A DNA stretch of 64,000 nt from Pyrenopolyporus hunteri (lineage: Eukaryota > Ascomycota > Sordariomycetes > Xylariales > Hypoxylaceae), in contig CADCXC010000010.1 of assembly GCA_902806595.1 (NCBI GenBank), positions 2,108,001 to 2,172,000 of the forward strand, in the 5' to 3' direction. The notes below the pieces were generated by a model that searched no databases, was not told the DNA's origin, and saw only the letters and a list, made by a program, of their open reading frames with translations. The position numbers and the translations under genes are program-made. Below, in pieces: positions 23,813 through 36,400 of this stretch (position 1 is its first letter; each line of letters begins with the position of its first letter).

Positions 23813-24681
23813 ATGAGGTGGCTCTGTTTACATGGAAGAGGGACTAATGCCCAGGTACGTCTCCTGGCCTTCTCATGATGTGTGTGCTCAAGAATAAATG
23901 AGCTGATGAGACCTCACAGATTTTCGAGATGCAAACAGGTATCCACCCCTCCTCGGGCCCAGAATCTCTAAATGGTATAGAACACCACCACTGACCTGGG
24001 GTAACCTTATACCCATACAGCAAGGATTCGAGAAGCTCTCGGGAGTGATCACGATTTCGTCTTTGTAAATGGCACGGTCCCGACAGAACCATACGATGAA
24101 GGTAAGCCCGGCACGAATGATTCTATGATAACGAAAGGCTGATATATATATACTATGTATCTTAAGGTACCAAAGCCGTTACCGACGAATTCTATGGTTA
24201 TGTCGCGCACGACGTGGAACAGGACGGCGAGCTCTGCGACAGCATGATTGAGCTCGTCCAGAGCCAAGGGCCATTCGACGGGCTTATGGGTTTCTCCGAA
24301 GGCGGAAGAGTAGCCGCAATGATGCTTGTCGAGGACGCGAGGCATGGTTCTTTTGGTGGGTTGAAATGCGCCGTGTTTTTCTGTGCCGCTACACCCTTCG
24401 ATCCAGACCTGGCCCGAACCGGCGTGCTCAGGTATATCGATCCCGGCACTGATGGCGCTTTACTATCCATTCCGACAGCCCATATCTGGTCCCGGACAGT
24501 TGGACCCGATGAGATTTTAGCCCATGAGTCTCTATCCCAGCTTTGTAACGAGAGAGTCAGGGAGGTGTTTCTTCACGACTTGGGCCACGAAGTGCCGGGG
24601 GCAAAGTCAGACAAGGGGCTTACCGGGACAATTCGAGTTATCGAACACACGATTGAAAATGCGATTGGTAACACAAGATGA
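23813..24681 (+). CDS. FSH1-family serine hydrolase (LovG/CitA-like, possible trans thioesterase)
   Basis: Four exons inferred: 23813-23854, 23920-23938 (19 nt), 24021-24101 and 24167-24681, giving 218 aa. The start MRWLCLHGRGTNAQ matches the family opening (LCLHGxGTN, oxyanion loop). The nucleophile is Ser91 in GFSEGG; the acid is probably Asp162 (VGPDEI) and the base His188 (DLGHEVPG), a complete alpha/beta-hydrolase triad at the usual length for FSH1 proteins. In known clusters such enzymes hydrolyse the finished chain from an HR-PKS (LovG acting on LovB) or process PKS intermediates (CitA). The PKS here has no release domain and its 5' end lies about 7.4 kb away, which supports that role by inference. 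A housekeeping esterase is the alternative. The micro-exon 2 is needed to keep frame and gives the expected IFEMQT sequence. Confidence 0.87.
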
Positions 24682-27600
24682 TCACATATATCTTACGGGG
24701 ATCGCTCGCATTGCAAACCAGGTAGTCCATAGCAGTTAATAACGTTCTCCCGCTGGTTCCAATCTTCCAAGGATTCCAACTTGAAACCCCAGGCTAGGGA
24801 ACCACAACTTAACCCATGTCCGTAGAATGCCTGCATATATAATACATAGCTGTACGCCTCAATGCGGGACCTTCCTCGAAGGCCAAGAAGAAAAAAACAA
24901 GGAAGATAACAAGGCACAAAAAAAAAAGAGGCCCATACATGCAAATTTTCAGGCCTCAAGGTCGCTTTGTTGAAAGCATCAATGGTTCCCATAGTGTCCG
25001 AGCGTGGGCTCTTCATATCCCTCTGTATACTAGACGGCCACAAGCTGAAAGCGGCTCATGACCTATAGAATCTACGCGTGTTATTAGGTATTATTAGGTA
25101 ATATTCACAGAAGATCAATTGTTCTAGGCGCGAGTGCGTAGGTAGATATCTGATCCCTCCGCCAGCATCAAGATCGGCATACGCGGAGTTCGTAACACGT
25201 TAGAATAAAAGGAACTCGTACGATACGGTGTGAGCTCCTGAATTGTGGAGTTTGACTAAAAGGTTGGCCGGCCTACGAAAGAGCCGTGCTGTGTTTAGGT
25301 ATACCTACTGGCATTTACAAATACTCAAATCTTTATCGCTAATTGGAATATGCTTACTTGGCGTGTTTGACGTAACCGTAGATATATTATCAAAGTCACG
25401 TTGATATTTTTCCCATCTGTCTCCTTTTTAGGGGGGAATTTGAACTATGCTAAGTCGATTTTACATAGTATATCGAGGAGAGGAGAGATCGGATTTAGGA
25501 AATATGCGTAAATTTCGGTATACCCACGGGGCTCTGACCAGATTGCGGAACATATCGGAGCACAGGACGGTTTATTTTTATGGGGATTATTTCGACATAA
25601 AATAACGAGACGTAAAGAAAAGGGGGGTTGAAGAAGTTCAACCACTCGACGCGCATGACCTTAGCTAGCAAGTCCCAAGACAAGTGCGGTCTCTTGTCAG
25701 GTACACTAGCTATAACTCGGAAATATAACCCTAGTTTCCCCCTTATTGTTGACTTAGGATGCCAGGCTACTTCCAGATGGCAATCCGTTATTGTCGAGTT
25801 CACTCTCGCTTAGAACAAGCATATGGAATGGATCAGCTGCACGTTTCATTACACTCTTCAGAATAGTGTCTGTGACTCTGTCGAAATGTCATCCTGACTC
25901 TCTACTCGCTGGGGGCGAACTCGGAATTAAGCTCCCAGATAGCGTTTTATAAGGTTAATAAATGAGTATGGGTATTACCAAGGCTGTGGTCAGGAGGGTT
26001 TGGCAGAGGGGCTTTCCATCGATTTTAATCCCAAGCGGCGAAGCGCATAAGCACGTAATACCAGCTACGGTAAAATCCGCCTAAGTATACAGAACGCCGT
26101 ATTGTAACCTTATACAATTCCAGATCCTCGACGCTAACGAACGGTAGCTTCAAGAACCGTAAGCTCTTAGCCCGGAGCAAATCCTTACTATTAACGGATA
26201 TCAAAAGTAAGAAACAGTGTGATTAGGTGACTGTTATAACACTACCTACAGGAGCCCTGAGGTCGACGCGGGGGGCGCAGACGTAAGTAACTTGTATAGG
26301 TATATACACATTTTCTCGGTGAGAAATACTTCATTCAAGTCGTGTTGGTAACACAAAGGGATGTATGCACTTGCGGCCAACTGCCGGTAAGGAATGCGCC
26401 CATATCGTGCCGTTTAACGTAAGACTTACCCACAGGTCCCCATGTAACGACGAAACGCATACATGATGAGCCAGGTGCTTCCATATTTACCTATACATGT
26501 GTGTACACGGAATGTAATGAAAGTTTAGTGTACAAAAGATGCCGTCCAAATGATTGCGGAACGCCTCGTGAGAAGAGCAGTGAACTACATCCCTTCACCT
26601 GAAACGGAAAACGGAAATCAAGACGGACACTAGAAAAGACTACCGGCAAAGTTGATTAATGGAATAGGTCTGACCTAATGCTAATTTCCATATACACCCT
26701 CAGGAGGTTGGCTGCATATAGCCTCTCTCACACACTCCAAGTAGCCTATCGGAACCTTCTCGTAATCCTTCGAAACTACGTACATACCTACATATGCAGT
26801 AATTATTCGAAGGTATGTTATGCAGCAGAATGCCTGGGATGGCATTTCTGGAGTGAAAGGACCAATAAAAGCCATTTTATTGAACGGTCCTACCCCATAT
26901 GCCATGTAACCACAGGAGAATCTGTCGAGGACCAAACACGTCGTGTGATATCAAGTTTAATACGGTAGTTCACGTAGAACTTTCACGGCATACAATAGAC
27001 AACACTGACCGGCAGCGCACTAGTGTCAGATATTAAATATTACATCTAAACCACAACACATTGTGTAACAGCAATAACATCTTACGAGGGAAGTAGAGTT
27101 AAGAAAGTTGGATCGGGAAAGGTTACGTTATGAGTCGATAAAATACCTGACGTATGCCATAGAAAAGAAAAATCCCATTAAAATGTAAGCACCGAACCTT
27201 CAAAGGTAGCATGAAATATCCGTCGCGAATGATAAGCTTAAAAATTACGTATTCCTATATTCTTTAGAGTGGCCTATACCATGAAGTCAACCATATGACA
27301 GGGAAACGACTGTTATTGCACGAATCGTCCAAATCAACTAACCCGAGAGCTTGGGTACTGTAAAATATACCACTCCACTACACCGAAATGTCATCTCATG
27401 TGGTACTTTATACGTGAGTTATTATATGTGACAGGTACCCTACAGCCTTTGGATCAAAAACTATATAGGTAGGTATCTTATGTCAACAACTCGCTACTTC
27501 GCAGTATTATTCAACATAGAAATATACTAGAGAACCACGATGCCACACTTAGTTATATCACGTACGAGAGGCATCAATATTATTTCTTAACCATTACAAG

Positions 27601-30600
27601 AACAAGATATATGGTGAGTTTACGCATAACCAACGCCGATCCATTTAAAACCCAAGTTCGCGGCTTCATTTACTTATAATAGAGATCTCCTTACCAACCA
27701 ACATTTCAAAACTGAATAATTCCACGGGTTATGGGGAGAAATATCGCAATATCATACTTCGCTATATAAGCTTAGCTATCAGCGAAAATATTTAAGCTTA
27801 TTCTCGCTTCGCTACCCACTAGGATATTTCTATCTCATTTAGCACCAACGGCGGCTTTACTTTACACTACTCGCGCATCGCGTTCATCGGCTCGACCGAC
27901 CCGAAGGCGAGGAGCTGATCGCCTCAAGGTCTGTGGGATGAACCTAGAACGTTATTAAATGGACCTGGCTACGGGCCGGAATGCGCTCAAGATGCCTGGT
28001 ATCCAATTAACACTAAGAATTGCCGATTAGCAGAAACCCAATACTATGTAAACGTCTCATTTGGTAGCAACGCTAGCCGCGGAATTGGGATTGATGCCTT
28101 AGCCGCATTTGCTGTGCCGCATATAATAACCCTTTCTAATTAAAAAATTGTCGTGCTCGGTTCTCTCACTCTATATCAACGGCAAATCTCAGAGAAAGGC
28201 GGGCTAAGGAAAAAGTACCCGGTAGCAGCCCTAGCTACCCTTGGGCATTCATGAGTATTCGTCTAATTTCCGCTCGAGTTCAGCTAAGCTGCTACGCCTT
28301 GACGATCTCAAGTGGCTCTAATGCCCGTGTCCTAGTTACTTCAATTCGCGCTTAGCTAGGTGCCTGCGTATGTAGCGCACTCTATGTAAAGATGCGGTGT
28401 GTGTGTTTGGCACCCCCTGAAATATGTACGCGTAAATACTGTGCCCGAGCCGACCGGCCCATGGAACCAAATAAAGTAAGTCCGTATCCGAGAGGCGCGA
28501 CTAAATTACGGTACACTAGACAACTCTCGTAGTCTAATTCTCTATGTGATCCTAGTGGAATTTCGCGATAGCTAGTATTTTCCCATTGTCCTGGCTTTAA
28601 TTCACTTCTCAGTCATGTACAACTTATCACTTCTAACTTCTCAAGCTATGTTGGGCAGGTAAGGGATGTAATAAAGAATATGGACGCCGATATAAAGAGA
28701 CCTATGAAATGTATTGTATTGGAAATTAGATCGGCGCAAAATGCATATTTCTTCCAATCTTTGACTCGTCTTATATCTATTCGTGTGTGACTGACCCGTG
28801 CTCGCATTGGGACCCTACATAGTACGTACATTTTTGCAACGTGATCTGGGAGGAAATCTAGGCTTGTCAAATCATGAAAATTCCTAAATAACATGAATCC
28901 GGATTAACCAAATACTTAATGATATGGGAGTTCCACGTCGTCACGTGTCCCTTTGTCCCGATTTAGCATGTATACCTAGGTAAGCTCCAGCCTAGCTAGG
29001 TAGGTTAGGTAGTCAGATAGTTCCTGAAAGAGCGAAGCCGTCCTTTTCACTATACAGCTGGCCTCACGACGGTGAGACTTTTATTAGTGCTGAAAGACAC
29101 GGTAAGTGTGCATCAAGTGTACATATATTAGATAGCTTGATCTACTGAATATATAGGAGGGAGGTCCTGGTTATCAATACCCTACTGCTACGATCTCATA
29201 ACCATACTTAAAAGTAGTCCCTCGACTACTAGATCCAACAATTAGTATTCCGGGTGATAACACATGAATAATAAATTATAAGTACCTAGGGAGTAAGTAT
29301 CGTTAGATAATTCTTCCAATTTCTTTATTTATATCTTAGAACGAATAATTCCTTGGTCACAACAATATCATTCATGTGATATAGAAATATACTTCACACT
29401 GCAACTATCTATTAATACGGTACGTTTAAATACGCCGAGGGTAATACACTATTACTTAGCGACATTTTTTGATTTTATATTCTTATTCAACTTCAACTAA
29501 TTCAAGAAAACTTTCAATAATCTAACACGTGTCTGCTAAGTTGCTCGTCATATTGTTACATGTAGGCTTGATTCGATAAGAAGCTAGGGTTGCTGCTTAT
29601 GGCTGTAAATCAAATAGATATTAGCTTAAATCTCAATCCCACGCATACATGCGTTGATTTCTGTAAGGAGCAAAAGGGAACCTAAGACTCCTCAAGGAAA
29701 CATGAACGGATATTTGTAGGGCATATACAACGATAAACCCTCTCCTAAAAGTATATGAAAGCGTAGTCAGAACCTGTACTTTTAAGGTAGTATATACGGC
29801 CATAGGTTATACCGCTAAACAGATAGGGATAACCCTGCTACTAGGTATAATGGAGCGTAAATTTAAAGTAGATATTTGGGAACAGAAACATATATTTTTA
29901 CTACGATACGGAGCAATATTAGACACCCAGAGAATATTTTTGATTTTTACCTCGTAATTACTATGCTTGTGACTAAGAAATATCAAATACTTCCTTGCGT
30001 ATCCTTCCACATTATCATGCTGTTCCCATACGCTACTTTGCTCTCGTTGACAATGTATGTTAAAGCCTTCAGCCTAGGTAGGTAGGTACCTAGTTAAGTG
30101 TATAGGTAGCTCACCCCTCGAATTTTAGTGATATTAAGATATTGAGCTTAGCTTCCATGGGATTCATTCCTGTTAAGATTCGTTTTTTTTTTTTTCAGCT
30201 ATTATACCTATGTAAGCAAGTAATTACACTCGAGCATTAACCCGAAGACAGCTGAAAAAGGGTAAACTCCTAAACTGCGTATACCTCGAAAATTCCTACG
30301 TTAACTCTAGAGTAGTCTCCCGTTTCCTAGAACTTCTTGCTGTATTCGATTCCATGAGTTGAGAGTATAATTCTAACATACCTATGTATATAGAATCCCC
30401 GGTGCTGGATACCTACATGTGGTAGATAGGTAGGTAGATATGCTTCTTGAACATGGTCGGTATCCCTGGCGGGGTTAGCCCTGCAGGCCGGAGAACATTA
30501 GGAGGCGTTGGGCTGGACGAAGTCCTAGGTTAGGTACCTAGCTTTAGCGCTCTGGTGACTGGTAACCCTCCCTTTCCTCCAGTTAGCCGTCGTATCTAAC

Positions 30601-30763
30601 CTCGATTTAAAGGGCACAATGAATACCTGTTTTACGTCCTAAAGCGTCAAGAAAGAGGAAGACATTTGCAGGCTTTGAGTTCTGGATAATACTGTAAGGC
30701 CCGCGCACACGTTTTGACAATAATCGGAGGGCTTCCGCGTCACGCAAACCCCCCAACGTCGCA
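24682..30763. other. Gene-poor 6-kb stretch with scattered repeats
   Basis: No intact gene was found. A possible peptidase relic at 27844-28143 is listed separately. GGTACC/CCTAGG repeat tracts occur near 28972-29012, 30073-30093 and 30406-30440. The base composition is moderately AT-rich but not as extreme as the two RIP islands, and CA and TG dinucleotides are still common. Open frames of 60-100 codons (e.g. 26678-26968, 28646-28894) occur on both strands without domain signatures. The last few hundred bases should contain the promoter of the phosphoesterase gene. Confidence 0.55.
27844..28143 (+). pseudogene. Possible relic of a secreted (S28-like?) peptidase
   Basis: The plus-strand frame from 27844 reads 99 codons to a TAA at 28141 with one interior TGA (27916-27918). 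The first part, TNGGFTLHYSRIAFIGSTDP, resembles the region of fungal S28 serine peptidases just before the catalytic Asp (pattern GGxxxxYxRLAFxxGxxDPW). The second part (ECAQDAWYPINTKNC, ETQYYVNVSFGSNASRG) is protein-like but unassigned. There is no start codon, signal peptide or remaining catalytic domain nearby. Identification is weak; chance openness is possible. Confidence 0.28.
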
Positions 30764-31570
30764 ATGGTTACGATTCAGATCCTCTCAGACCTCCACCTAG
30801 AGGCGTATAATACTTACGACAACTTTCAGATACCCCTTCGTGCCCCATATCTTGCATTATTGGGCGATATCGGCTACGTCAAGAAGGACGAAGAGAAATA
30901 CTTCAATTTCCTGAGGAGGCAGCTCGCGCATTTCCAGGTCGTCTTCCTCCTCCTGGGCAATCATGAGCCCTATCATTCGAGCTGGGATTATGTGAAGCAG
31001 ACACTGCACCGGTTTGAGGAGCAAGTACGCCAGGACCGGGAGAAGGAGATTGCGGGCGGTGAATTTATATTTCTCGATAAGAGAAGATTTGATATCGATA
31101 CGGATGGGGGAAGCCTGTCGATTCTGGGCTGCACACTCTTCTCTAAGGTCCTCCCGGATTCCATTGAGAGCGTCAGTTTCGGATTAAACGACTTCTATTA
31201 TGTTGAGAACTGGACGGTTCAACAGCATAACGCTGAACATGAACGCGACGTGGAGTGGTTGAACGATCAAGTGGCACAGTTGCGGGGTTCAGGGAGGAAA
31301 ATTGTCATCTTCACACACCATAGCCCGACGCGGGACGAAAGAAGCATGGAAGCACATCACCGCCAGAGTAAGATACTTGCTGGGTTTTCCACGGACCTCA
31401 ATGACCAATATTGTTGGAATGGAAGCGACGTGCGCCTCTGGGCGTTTGGACATACCCACCACAATTGCGACTTCGTGGACGCCAGAACCAACAAAAAGAT
31501 CTACACGAACCAGAAAGGCTACCTCGGTGGGTCCAACGGATTCGACGTCGAAAGAGTGGTGAGCGTATGA
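30764..31570 (+). CDS. Calcineurin-like metallophosphoesterase
   Basis: Single exon, 268 aa, starting at ATG 30764 (MVTIQILSDLHLEAY). The metallophosphoesterase motifs occur in order: Asp9-x-His11 (SDLHLE), GDxG-type Asp35 (ALLGDIGY), GNHE with Asn66-His67 (LLGNHEPYH), the His185/186 motif (IFTHHSPT), and GHTH with His230 and His232 (FGHTHHNCDF). These residues bind the two-metal centre of this superfamily. The protein is soluble with no signal peptide. Similar short fungal proteins are generic 'Ser/Thr phosphatase' or phosphohydrolase family members of unknown substrate. All core motifs are present, so it is probably active. It stands beside two damaged genes and the RIP island but shows no damage itself. 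Confidence 0.93.
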   Translation: MVTIQILSDLHLEAYNTYDNFQIPLRAPYLALLGDIGYVKKDEEKYFNFLRRQLAHFQVVFLLLGNHEPYHSSWDYVKQTLHRFEEQVRQDREKEIAGGEFIFLDKRRFDIDTDGGSLSILGCTLFSKVLPDSIESVSFGLNDFYYVENWTVQQHNAEHERDVEWLNDQVAQLRGSGRKIVIFTHHSPTRDERSMEAHHRQSKILAGFSTDLNDQYCWNGSDVRLWAFGHTHHNCDFVDARTNKKIYTNQKGYLGGSNGFDVERVVSV

Positions 31571-31927
31571 ATTTCCGTTGTGAATGTATATAAATATGGA
31601 AAATGTACACCATCCAACGCGAGGATAAGAAAATACTGATCCAAACGCCTCTAGATATGGAAGTGTATATATGCAATATCTGGCTGGATATTTTCGCCAT
31701 GAACAGATGAGTCGTAAGTCTGAAGGGCCCGGAAGATTTGATCGCCTTGTCCAAGAGGTTTGCTGCGTCGTTGGCGTTGCGACGGCTGTTCTGAGGATCA
31801 GAGCGGAGACCGCGGGAGAATATCTTGGAGACTATAAGATCGGTTGGGGAAGTATAGGGGATTGTTCCAGCGGAATGTCCTTGACCTTCTGGGCGGTTGG
31901 CGGGAAATAGGTGGCCTGTATTGTAGT
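31571..31927. other. Short intergenic spacer
   Basis: About 0.36 kb between the 3' end of the phosphoesterase gene and the 3' end of a convergent broken gene. No feature was recognised. Confidence 0.5.
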
Positions 31928-32345
31928 TTAGCCTCGATGGCCTACGCTCTTGACGTAGTTGAGGCATTGGTAACTACCCCCTTGAAAGCGCCCAACAAAA
32001 TCAATTCGAATTAGCTTGCCGCCCGGTGTTTTATAATAGAATCACCGCGCACGCATAACGAATAACGAGCCTTCCATCGCTAACAGTTTCGGCTCGATAT
32101 TCTTCGGGCTATCTAGGGTAATGATGAAGTCAACACCCTATCAATCGGAGTAAGTTGTCTTCCTCAATAGTTCTAATATTCATGGACCTCTTTCTCACTT
32201 CGGTAGAACGTCCCCTAGGCAAGTATTTCCACAGATCCATCCCTCCGATTACAGCTATACGCTGTTCTTCGAGTTCGGGTACGGTCTTCATGATACGGGT
32301 CACATCTCTTGCTGCAGCTTTGAGTTCGACTAAAGAATGTGACAT
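31928..32345 (-). pseudogene. Broken nucleotidyltransferase-like gene fragment
   Basis: The first exon 32345-32199 reads MSHSLVELKAAARDVTRIMK and then AVIGGMDLWKYLPRGRSTE. Splicing at a GTGAG donor to 32137 continues with GVDFIITLDSPKNIEPKLLA. This matches a common fungal family with a nucleotidyltransferase-like start (GGxALWKYLPxGRSTxDVDFI). The frame then meets TGA at 32042-32044 but stays open and family-like after it (FYYKTPGGKLIRIDFVGRFQ), up to TAA at 31928. A stop between two well-conserved blocks, and the lack of the usual longer C-terminal half, argue for a pseudogene. Alternatively a truncated 81-aa protein is made. The damage lies about 1 kb from the RIP island. Confidence 0.6.
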
Positions 32346-32659
32346 TTCGTGTTATACAAAGAATGAAGGAAAGAGGGGAAGTGTATTGGAGCGAATAGCA
32401 AGAGAATACTAGACGCGCTTACTTCAGGTGTGTATATCTCGATCAATAGGTGCGGAAGACGTAGAAAAGAAACTCCAACTAGGGATGGTGAAAGACAGCC
32501 AGCTTTGGAGCCTTGGGGGCGCCATGTGGCCTCGTTGGAGTGCCAACATACCCGTATATGAAGTTGATTCGCTTGGTCACGGTAGCGGGCACCTGGCGGG
32601 TAAGCTTTGTCGTGTGACATGGGAAGTTGATCCCCTGGATATACATTAACATACCGTCT

Positions 32660-33260
32660 CTAGAGAGGGAGTAGGACGACGCTTGGGGGATAGGCAGATT
32701 TGCGGAACCAGGCACGTAACTCTTCTCCAATGCGAAAAGCATCTAGAGGCTGCGAGTCGATATGCGGGGGTCCAGTGACGATACTGTCGACCATTGGAAT
32801 GATATCATGCTCCCTTACTTCGCGAGGTTGGAGGATGATTGGTTCCGCCGAGGCAAAGATGAAGACGGCCTTCAAGGAATGATAGTGTTGACCAAGCTGC
32901 TGGAAACTCTTGACGACCTCAAACCAAGAGGTCCAGGTTATAGCCGCATACGACAAGAGCGAGAAGGTGGGTTCTCCGATGGATTCGATACGATCCCGAG
33001 CCACACCAGCAGGGCCAAAGTGAAAGATGGCCGTGTTAAAATTGACCCAACAGCATCTACTCCAAAGCGGCTCAAGCAAGGGATGCGGCCGTGGCGACTG
33101 AGGTATTGATCCTGTATAGGGTCTTCCGCACCATGAACCTAGCTTCTTGACAGACTTGACCTATAGTTGAGGGGTCCCACGCCAGGGAGCGCAGATTCGT
33201 CTCGCCGGCGTGTCCTAGCAACTGGACTAATTGTGTATTATTGGCTTTACGTTTTAACAA
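32660..33260 (-). pseudogene. 2EXR-like gene fragment, frameshifted and cut by an LTR element
   Basis: The frame from 33260 reads out of the LTR boundary into QVCQEARFMVRKTLYRI and ends at TGA at 33072. Another frame overlapping it at 33079 continues LEPLWSRCCWVNFNTAIFHF and then GPAGVARDRIESIGEP, WTSWFEVVKSFQQLGQ and REHDIIPMVDSIV, to a stop at 32660. The two halves fit one fungal 2EXR-domain protein (pattern xxCRExRxxVxx ... DxxxFGP) interrupted by a small frameshift near 33075. The N-terminal third of the domain is missing and replaced by the left repeat of the retroelement. Low confidence in the exact family, higher that it is a broken coding region. Confidence 0.42.
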
Positions 33261-33413
33261 CGTTCACAGCTCGTTAGTATCTATACGAAGTCAGACTATA
33301 GATAGGATATAAATATTGTAAGTTATTTGATTTTTTTAAATTTTAATAGTCGGCGAATATCGCTTTTATACTTTATATAATAAAGTTTAAATTATATAAT
33401 TAAATATTTATAT
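33225..33413. repeat. Left LTR (less mutated copy)
   Basis: Aligned with 38807-38995 at a fixed offset of 5582. This copy keeps many C and G bases (cgttcacagctcgttagtat) where the right copy has T and A (cgtttataattcgttaatat). The outer edge is approximate: similarity fades upstream of 33225. Confidence 0.7.
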
Positions 33414-36400
33414 TATTTTTTTTTATTTAATAATAATTTTTTAATTATTAAAATAAATTTATTTAAGGTATAAAATAATATTAAAATAATATTAAAAGTT
33501 ATATATATTAAAAATTATATTAAAATTTTATATTTATATTTTTTTTTATTTCGTTATACGTTAACGGTTATATTTTAATAACGTTAAGTTAACGTATTAT
33601 ATATTTTATACGAGGTAGTTATCGTTTACGTATATTAGAAATAAATTAATACCGTTATATTTATTAAATAATAAAATATTTTTAAAACTTTATAAATAAT
33701 ATATATTATCGATGTAATAATTTACGATAGTTTAAAAGTCGTTATAATATGGTTTATATTTAACGGCGCGTTATTATATTCGAAAAATTTAATCGTTAAG
33801 CGCGTAAATTTAAATAAAATTTTTTTATTTTTATAAATATATTTTAATTTATTTTCGAAAGGTTTTTAAATTATTAAAATAATTTTTTATTATCGACGTT
33901 TTATATTACGTCGTTAATTATTTAATAAATTTATTTTTTTTTTTTCGTCGATTTTCGAACGTATTCGATATAATTTAATTATTAATTTTAAGGAGGTTAA
34001 GTTTTAAATATAAAGAAAAAACTGTTATAACCGTTAAATTTAAAAATACGGTTATAAATGTTTACCGTTTATTTTAATAGTTTTAAAAAACTTCGTACGA
34101 TTAAGTTAATTTAATATTTTTTAAATATGGTACGTTTTAAATTACCGTTAATTTTTTTAATTTTTTCGTTATTTTAAAAGCGTAACGAAGTAATAAGTTT
34201 TATTATTAAACTACGTTTTTAATGTTATTATTTAATTTTTTATTAATAAATATATTAACGTTATTTAATATTTATTTACGGGGGTAATTAAAGGTTTTTT
34301 TAATTTTAATAAATATCGAAATAATATCGACGAAAAATATCGTCGATATAACTTTAACGATTATTTAATTTATTACGTATTTAATAATAATTAAAATATA
34401 GGTAATAGTTATAAAGGTATAATCGATTATTTATCGTATTAACGAGGTTAACGGGTAAATAAATTATAAATCGAAAAAAATCGAACTCGGTTTTTTTATT
34501 AATTAATATATTAAATATTTTATAATAATTTATTAAACGATTAACGTTATTTTAAAATATTAATATCGTCGAATCGTGTTTTTTTATATAATATTAATTA
34601 TAATATAATTTAAATTTTAATAAATTTTTTTTACGGTTATAAATAATTTGTCGTATTTAAAGATTACTTTTAAAATAATCGTTTTTATCGACGTATTTAC
34701 GACGTAAAATAAATTTTTAAAGTTTTTTTAATGTTAAATAATTTTATATAAATGGTTATTATATATTATAAAATAATGTTTTATTTATTTGATTTTTTAA
34801 AAAAAAAGTAGCGTCGTTTTTTAATTAAAATGTTCGAAAATAGTTTATAAGTTTATTTTAATAAATTTATATAATTTCGTTATTAAAAATTTAACGTTAA
34901 TTTTTTTAACGAATAAAGTTATTTCGAATCGAAATAAATAATCGGTTAAAATATTTATTTTATTTACTTTATAAATAATACGAATACCGTAATATTTTAT
35001 AACGTTTAAAAAATGTAAAATTTTTATAAATTAATCGAATTTTATATTTAAAGTTTTAAATAATTCGTAATTAATAATTACGATTATGTTGTTATTTTCG
35101 ATTTAATGTTTTTAATGTTAAAATATTAATATAATCGTTAATAATTTTTTTTTTTAAGTAGTATATTTTTATTAAATGTTAGTTAATTTTTTTAAAAAGT
35201 ACGTTACGAAGTAAAAAACGGAGTTCGATTTATATATATAAAATTATAAAAGTATAATTTTTATATGTTTTTAATTAACATCGATTTTAATAATCGATTA
35301 ATGACGTTAATCGAACGGTTTAATTAAAAGTATAATGGTAATAACGTTTCGGATATTTTTTTAGGTATTTTCGATAGTTTAATTTAAAGTAACGAATTTA
35401 TTTTTAAGTTTTTTTATTAATTTTAAAAAAAGTGTCGTTATTAATAAATAATTTTTTATTAAATGTTTAAAATAATTTATTACGTTTATAAATATTTATA
35501 TTTTTGTTATAATAAATAGTTTAAGGCGGTTTTTAATCGCGGTGATTTTCGTCGGGTTAATTTTTATATTATTTTTTAAAATTAAAAAATTTAAAAATAT
35601 ATTTTTTTATACGAATAATAATATTTTTTAAGGGTTAAATAATAAGTTATATTCGATAAGGCGGTGGAATATTATAATAATATATTTATAAAGGTATTTT
35701 ATAATATTAATTTATATGTATACGTTGTTTAATAATTCGTCGACGAAATTTTAATATAGTTTTAAAATTTTTTTTATTATAAATTAAAACGTTATTAAAA
35801 CGTTATAAAAGTCGAAAAGTATTACCTTTTATTAGTATAATTTAAATGATGTTATAAATATTATTTTTTTTTAGTAAAGAGGGTAAATAAAAATATGTTA
35901 AAAATCGTTTTTAAAGTTTAAAAAAATATATTATTTATAGTTTACGATTTTTTAAATTTAATTTATAACGTTAAATAAAAAATAAATATTTTTAATAGTA
36001 ATATTATTTAAATGGCGATAATTAATATAAAATCGTTAAATTACGTTTTCGTTAATTATTCGAAATTTAATAATTTCGTCGGGGGTTTTTTTCGAAGTTA
36101 ATAAAAATAATAAACTTTAAGGATTAATGTTATTTTTTATATATAATTTTTTATATTTAAATAAAAAATTTTTTATAATTTTAATTTACGGTAAATTATA
36201 TCGTCGAAATGGTAATTTTATTAAATTATAATTATTTATATTTATTTAATATTAAATTTTTATTTTATTTTTTTATTTAAATTTAATATCGAAAAATTTA
36301 AATATTTTTTTTTCGTAAAATTTAAAATAAAATAATATTTTAAAGTTTTTAAATATTAATTTATATTATTTAATGGAAAGGGTTTCGATCGTCGAATAAA

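Noticed and set aside
34320..34350. A YIDD-like reverse-transcriptase box on the minus strand of the first AT island
   Set aside because: A four-residue match in a low-complexity, stop-filled frame; not enough to assign Gypsy or Copia.
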